A DNA stretch of 64,000 nucleotides from positions 1-64,000 of the forward strand of contig NZ_BSFQ01000022.1 of NCBI RefSeq assembly GCF_027922425.1. The letters are read 5' to 3'. Each line of letters opens with the position of its first letter. Position 1 is the first letter of the stretch. Below, one piece after another: positions 58,916-64,000 of the stretch. A program made the translations under genes and the position numbers. This DNA is from Pseudonocardia halophobica (lineage in GTDB: Bacteria; Actinomycetota; Actinomycetes; Mycobacteriales; Pseudonocardiaceae). Below the pieces are notes generated by a model, which saw only the letters and a list, made by a program, of their open reading frames with translations, was not told where the DNA came from and searched no databases.

Positions 58916-60028
58916 ATGTCGACTTCCCTGCCCCTGGTCTTCGACGCGCCGAAGCGCGCGACCCCGCCCCGTCACCTCGCCGACCTCGATCCCGCCGAGC
59001 GCAAGGCGGCGGTGACGGAGCTCGGCCTGCCCGGCTTCCGGGCCGACCAGCTGGCGCGGCACTACTTCGGCAGGCTGACCGCCGACCTCGGCGAGATGAG
59101 CGACCTGCCGGCCGCCGCCCGCGCGCAGCTCGGGGCGCTGCTGCCGCCGCTGGTCCGGACGGTCAAGGAGCAGGTCTGCGACGACGGGCAGACCCGCAAG
59201 ACCCTCTGGAAAGGCCACGACGGCACGCTCGCCGAGTCCGTCCTCATGGGCTACCCGGACCGCGCCACGGTCTGCATCTCCAGCCAGGCCGGCTGCGGCA
59301 TGGCCTGCCCGTTCTGCGCCACGGGCCAGGGCGGGCTGCAGCGCAACCTGTCCACGGCCGAGATCGTCGACCAGGTGCGGCAGGCCGCGCGCAAGGCGCA
59401 GGAGGGCGCGCTGGGCGAGCCCCGGCGGCTGTCGAACATCGTGTTCATGGGCATGGGTGAGCCGCTCGCGAACTACAAGCGGGTCGTCGCCGCGCTGCGC
59501 CGGATCACCGAGCCCGCCCCGAGCGGCCTCGGCATCTCCCCGCGCGGGGTCACCGTGTCGACCGTCGGGCTGGTCCCGGCCATCGACAAGCTCGCGCAGG
59601 AGGGGCTGCCGGTCACCCTGGCGATCTCCCTCCACACCCCGGACGACGAGCTGCGCGACACCCTCGTGCCCGTCAACAACCGCTGGAAGGTCGCCGAGGT
59701 CCTCGACGCCGGGCGGCGCTACGCGCAGACGACCGGGCGTCGGATCAGCATCGAGTACGCCCTGATCCGGGACGTGAACGACCAGCCCTGGCGCGCCGAC
59801 CTGCTCGGCAAGCTACTGCGCCAGCGGATCGGCACCAAGCGCGTGCACGTGAACCTCATCCCGCTCAACCCGACGCCGGGCAGCGAGTGGGACGCGAGCC
59901 CCAAGCCCGTCGAGCGGGAGTTCGTGCGCCGGGTGCAGGCCGCCGGCGTCTCCTGCACGGTCCGCGACACCCGCGGCCAGGAGATCGACGCCGCCTGCGG
60001 CCAGCTCGCCGCCACCGCCCGCACCTGA
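58916..60028 (+). CDS. rlmN: 23S rRNA/tRNA adenine-C2 methyltransferase RlmN
   Basis: 370 aa radical-SAM enzyme. The cluster cysteines are Cys127, Cys131 and Cys134 (CGMACPFC); the GMGEPL motif and the C-terminal catalytic Cys (DAACGQL) are present. It methylates A2503 of 23S rRNA and A37 of some tRNAs. ATG 58916 has GAAGGG upstream. Confidence 0.96.
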   Translation: MSTSLPLVFDAPKRATPPRHLADLDPAERKAAVTELGLPGFRADQLARHYFGRLTADLGEMSDLPAAARAQLGALLPPLVRTVKEQVCDDGQTRKTLWKGHDGTLAESVLMGYPDRATVCISSQAGCGMACPFCATGQGGLQRNLSTAEIVDQVRQAARKAQEGALGEPRRLSNIVFMGMGEPLANYKRVVAALRRITEPAPSGLGISPRGVTVSTVGLVPAIDKLAQEGLPVTLAISLHTPDDELRDTLVPVNNRWKVAEVLDAGRRYAQTTGRRISIEYALIRDVNDQPWRADLLGKLLRQRIGTKRVHVNLIPLNPTPGSEWDASPKPVEREFVRRVQAAGVSCTVRDTRGQEIDAACGQLAATART

Positions 60029-60045
60029 CCCCGACCGCAGCGAAC

Positions 60046-60080
60046 GGCGCTCTCGCTCACCAGGTGTGAGCGAAGGCGCC
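60046..60080. terminator. Hairpin after rlmN
   Basis: GGCGC-TC-TCGCTCAC-CAGGT-GTGAGCGA-AG-GCGCC, an 8-bp inner and 5-bp outer stem. It starts 18 bp after the rlmN stop. No T-run. Confidence 0.6.
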
Positions 60081-60112
60081 GCTCGCTCGTCGGGTTCGTG
60101 CAGTCAGGCCTC

Positions 60113-60152
60113 GTGAGTGGCGATAGCTGCCATAGCGACTATCGCCACTCAC
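60113..60152. terminator. Second long palindrome between convergent genes
   Basis: GTGAGTGGCGATAG (60113-60126) is the exact complement of CTATCGCCACTCAC (60139-60152), a 14-bp perfect stem with a 12-base loop. It lies 6 bp from the stop of the ABC ATPase gene, so it could end both convergent transcripts or be an intergenic repetitive element. Confidence 0.65.
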
Positions 60153-60157
60153 AGGGG

Positions 60158-61246
<1,089 letters not shown>

Positions 61247-61276
61247 GACGGGCCTCCTTCACTGGACTGGCCCCGG

Positions 61277-62152
61277 TCACTTCACGGCTCCGAAGGAGAG
61301 GCCCTGGACGAGCTTGTTCTGGGCGATCCACCCGGCGATGACGACGGGCAGCGCGGCCAGGGTGGCCGCGGCGCACAGCTTGGCGAAGTACAGCCCCTCG
61401 GAGGTGATGAACCCGACGAGGAACACCGGCACGGTCGCGGCCCGCGCCGCGGTGAGGTTGACGGCGAAGAAGAACTCGTTCCACGCGAAGATCACGCAGA
61501 TCAGCGCGGTGGCCGCCATGCCGGGGGAGATGACCGGGAGCACGACCTCGCGCAGCGACCGCGCGAGCGAGGCCCCGTCCATGCTCGCCGCCTCCAGCAG
61601 CTCCTTCGGGACCTCCTGGAAGAACGACCGCATCATCCACACGGCGATCGGCAGGTTCATGGCCGTGTAGAGGATGATCAGCGTCCAGATGTTGTCGAGC
61701 ATCCCGACGTTGTTGACGACGACGTAGATCGGCACGATCGCCGCCACGACCGGGAGCATCTTCGTGGAGATGAAGAAGAACAGGACGTCCTGGACCTTCT
61801 TCACCGGGCGCAACGACACCGCGAACGCCGCGGGCGTGGCCAGCGCCAGCACCAGGATCGTCGAGACGACCGTGGCGAACAGCGAGTTGAGCAGGTACGG
61901 GCCGATGCCGGCGTCGAACACCGTGCGGAACTGCTCCAGCGTCGGCGTGAAGAACAGCTTCGGCGGCGACGTGTAGGCGTCGGCCTCCTGCTTGAAGGCC
62001 GTGAGGACCATCCAGAGGATCGGGAAGAAGAACCCGATGCCGACGATCCAGGCCAGCACGGTCAGCAGGCTCGAGCCGACCTTGCCCTTCTTCGCAGGGG
62101 CGAGCTCCTCCGTGCGCGCGGCGGGCGCACGTTCGGCGGTGGGGGCGGCCAT
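61277..62152 (-). CDS. ABC transporter permease (MalG type)
   Basis: 291 aa, six helices after a charged start. The EAA loop is EAASMDGASLARSLREVVLP. It pairs with the MalF-type permease whose stop overlaps its start. Substrate is probably a polyol or sugar. Confidence 0.9.
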   Translation of the reverse strand: MAAPTAERAPAARTEELAPAKKGKVGSSLLTVLAWIVGIGFFFPILWMVLTAFKQEADAYTSPPKLFFTPTLEQFRTVFDAGIGPYLLNSLFATVVSTILVLALATPAAFAVSLRPVKKVQDVLFFFISTKMLPVVAAIVPIYVVVNNVGMLDNIWTLIILYTAMNLPIAVWMMRSFFQEVPKELLEAASMDGASLARSLREVVLPVISPGMAATALICVIFAWNEFFFAVNLTAARAATVPVFLVGFITSEGLYFAKLCAAATLAALPVVIAGWIAQNKLVQGLSFGAVK

Positions 62153-63093
62153 CACGTCTCCTCTCCTCCGGAGAAGCTGCGGAAGATCAACCGCAGGGCG
62201 AACGTGGCGACGATGATCGTGGCGACCACGACGACCACGCCCATCGCGGCGGACTGTCCGATGTCGAAGCCCAGGAACGCGCGCTGGTAGATGTAGAAGG
62301 GCAGGTTCGCGCTGGCGGTGCCCGGGCCGCCCTGGGTCATCATGTAGATGGCGTCGAAGGTGTTGATCAGGTAGATCGCGCCGAGCACGATGCCCAGCTC
62401 GATGAACCGGCGCAGGTGCGGGATCGTCACCTCGCGGAAGACGCCCCAGGTGTTGGCGCCGTCGACCCGGGCCGCCTCCAGTACGTCGTGCGGCTGGCTC
62501 TGCAGGCCCGCGAGGATCAGCAGCATCATGAACGGCGTCCACTGCCAGACCAGGGCGATCATCACCGAGGTCAGCGGGAACGTCGAGATCCAGTCCGTGT
62601 CGCCCGCGCCGAAGGGCGAGAGCACGAAGTTGATCAGGCCGTAGGTCGGGTCGAACAGGACCGTCTTCCACAGCAGCGCGGCCGCGACCGGCGTGATGAG
62701 GAACGGCGTGATCAGCAGCGTGCGGATGAACCCCCGGCCGAAGAAGGCCCGGTCCAGGAGCAGGGCGAACAGCAGCCCCAGGAGCAGCGAGAACAGCACG
62801 GCGCCCGCGGTGAGCAGCACCGTGTTGAGGGCGACCTGGCGGAACTGGCTGTCCGTGAACACCAGGATGTAGTTGTCCACGCCCACGAACTGCCGGCTGC
62901 CCGGGCGCACCAGGTTCCAGGACTGCAGCGAGTAGTAGATCGTGAACAGGAACGGCAGCTGCGTGACGATGATCGTGAAGACCAGCGCCGGCAGCAGCGG
63001 GGCGCGGCGGATCCACCCGTCGGCCCGCGATCCCGGTCCGCGGTCCGGCCGGCGGGGCGTGAGCTCCGCGGGCCGCTCGGCGGTGACGGTCAT
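62152..63093 (-). CDS. ABC transporter permease (MalF type)
   Basis: 313 aa, six helices; the EAA loop is EAARVDGANTWGVFREVTIP. Overlaps the binding-protein gene by ATGA and the next permease by one base. Confidence 0.9.
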   Translation of the reverse strand: MTVTAERPAELTPRRPDRGPGSRADGWIRRAPLLPALVFTIIVTQLPFLFTIYYSLQSWNLVRPGSRQFVGVDNYILVFTDSQFRQVALNTVLLTAGAVLFSLLLGLLFALLLDRAFFGRGFIRTLLITPFLITPVAAALLWKTVLFDPTYGLINFVLSPFGAGDTDWISTFPLTSVMIALVWQWTPFMMLLILAGLQSQPHDVLEAARVDGANTWGVFREVTIPHLRRFIELGIVLGAIYLINTFDAIYMMTQGGPGTASANLPFYIYQRAFLGFDIGQSAAMGVVVVVATIIVATFALRLIFRSFSGGEET

Positions 63094-64000
63094 TGTCCGG
63101 CCCCCTGTCGCTGGTAGGACTCGCCGACGGTCTCGGCGTAGACCTGGGCCTGGTCGAGCGCCTCGTCGGTCGTCTGCTGGCCGGCGATGGCCGCCGACAG
63201 CTGCTGGCTGACCCGCGTGCCGAGGTCCTGGAACTCGGGGATGGCGAGGAACTGCACGCCGGTGTAGGGCACCGGCTCGACGGTCGGGTTCTTCTGGTCG
63301 GCCGCCGCGATGGCGTCGAGCGTCTGCTGCGCGTAGGCCTTCGACGCCTCGACGTACTCGGGGATCTGGTAGGTCGACTGCCGGGCGCCGGGCGGTACGT
63401 GCTCCCACCCGAGCTGCTGGCCGACCATCGGCCCGTACTCCTTGCTCGTCATCCAGGACAGGAACTTCCAGGTGTCCTCGGTGCTGCCCTTCTCGTCCGA
63501 GGTCTTCGGGATGGCGAGCGACCAGGTGTAGAGCCAGCCCGAGTCGGGCTTCTCGACGATCGGCGCCGGCGCGTAGCCGACCTTGCCGGCGACCCGGCTC
63601 TCGTCCGGGTTCTCGACGATGCCTGCGGCGACCGTGGCGTCGTACCACATGGCCGCGTTGCCCTGGCTGAACTGCGTGCCGCACTCGCTGAACCCGCTGG
63701 TCGCGGCGCCGGGCTCGCCGTACTGGCGGACCAGGTCGACGTAGAAGTTCGCGGCCTGCCGGAACTGCGGCGAGGTGAGCTGGGCGTTCCACTGCGGGTC
63801 GTACCAGCGGGCGCCGAAGGTGTTGGCGACGGTGTCGAACGGCGCCATGACCTCGCCCCAGCCGGGCTTGCCGCGCAGGCAGATCCCCGACATGCCCGTG
63901 TCCGGGTTGTCGAGCTTCTGGGCCGCAGCGGCGATCTCCTGCCACGTCGGCTGCGCCGGCATCGTGATCCCGGCCTGCTCGAAGAGGTCCTTGCGGTACA
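63090..64000 (-). CDS. Extracellular substrate-binding protein of the ABC importer (5' part outside window)
   Basis: The C-terminal 303 residues or so of a family-1 solute-binding protein; the frame is open to the last base, so signal peptide and lipobox are outside. Features include PTWQEIAAAAQKL, MSGICLRGKPGWGE, the GNAAMWYDA site and GKVGYAPAP. The end (PEFQDLGTRVSQQLSAAIAG) is typical of sorbitol/mannitol-type binding proteins, so polyol uptake is the best guess. Confidence 0.88.
   Translation of the reverse strand, partial: YRKDLFEQAGITMPAQPTWQEIAAAAQKLDNPDTGMSGICLRGKPGWGEVMAPFDTVANTFGARWYDPQWNAQLTSPQFRQAANFYVDLVRQYGEPGAATSGFSECGTQFSQGNAAMWYDATVAAGIVENPDESRVAGKVGYAPAPIVEKPDSGWLYTWSLAIPKTSDEKGSTEDTWKFLSWMTSKEYGPMVGQQLGWEHVPPGARQSTYQIPEYVEASKAYAQQTLDAIAAADQKNPTVEPVPYTGVQFLAIPEFQDLGTRVSQQLSAAIAGQQTTDEALDQAQVYAETVGESYQRQGAGQ

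Overview
The window is very GC-rich chromosomal DNA with many GTG starts, short or absent 5' leaders and tightly overlapping genes. Gene content and order (ftsY, amtB-glnK-glnD, ffh, rpsP-khpA-rimM-trmD-rplS-lepB-rnhB-DUF2469-yraN-comM-dprA-xerC, a WhiG-like sigma factor, rpsB-tsf-pyrH-frr-cdsA-rlmN) are those of a filamentous-type actinobacterium. The closest fit I can infer is a Pseudonocardiaceae genome such as Pseudonocardia; this rests on synteny and style, not on a search.

Layout. 1-7.9 kb: the 3' part of ftsY, then a nitrogen-sensing cluster with two ammonium channels, three P-II proteins and one GlnD. The second channel carries Glu instead of the first pore His. 8-13.9 kb: a P-loop ATPase flanked by inverted 22-bp repeat arrays, ffh, an amidohydrolase, a CPBP protease, rpsP, khpA and rimM. 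13.9-20.2 kb: an autoregulated-looking HTH/Clp-N pair, an mgtC remnant, trmD, rplS, lepB, rnhB, DUF2469, yraN and the first 84 codons of comM.

20.23-46.77 kb: a 26.5-kb integrated element that splits comM. It has a large serine integrase at its left end and a complete siphovirus head-tail module on the + strand (HNH, terminases, portal, protease, capsid, connectors, tail tube, frameshifted tail chaperones, tape measure, tail tip). On the - strand it has an excisionase/replication operon (excisionase, primase-polymerase, AAA helicase and micro-ORFs) and a conjugation-like operon (FtsK/TraB translocase, DUF2637/SpdB-like protein and small membrane proteins). An XRE repressor lies between the two - strand operons. 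I found no endolysin. Next to the integrase is an untranslated 350-bp stretch with fourteen GGGACA/TGTCCC hexamers phased every 9-11 bp on both sides of an AT-rich island. This is the strongest candidate for an undescribed cis-acting system, either a replication origin or a packaging site.

46.77-64 kb: the rest of comM, dprA, xerC, a FliA/WhiG-type sigma factor, an M23 peptidase, rpsB-tsf-pyrH-frr-cdsA, a methyltransferase, a Rieske lipoprotein, a membrane protein, rlmN and a polyol/sugar-type ABC transporter whose binding-protein gene runs off the window.

All calls were made by reading the sequence and translations. No database search, folding program or alignment was run.
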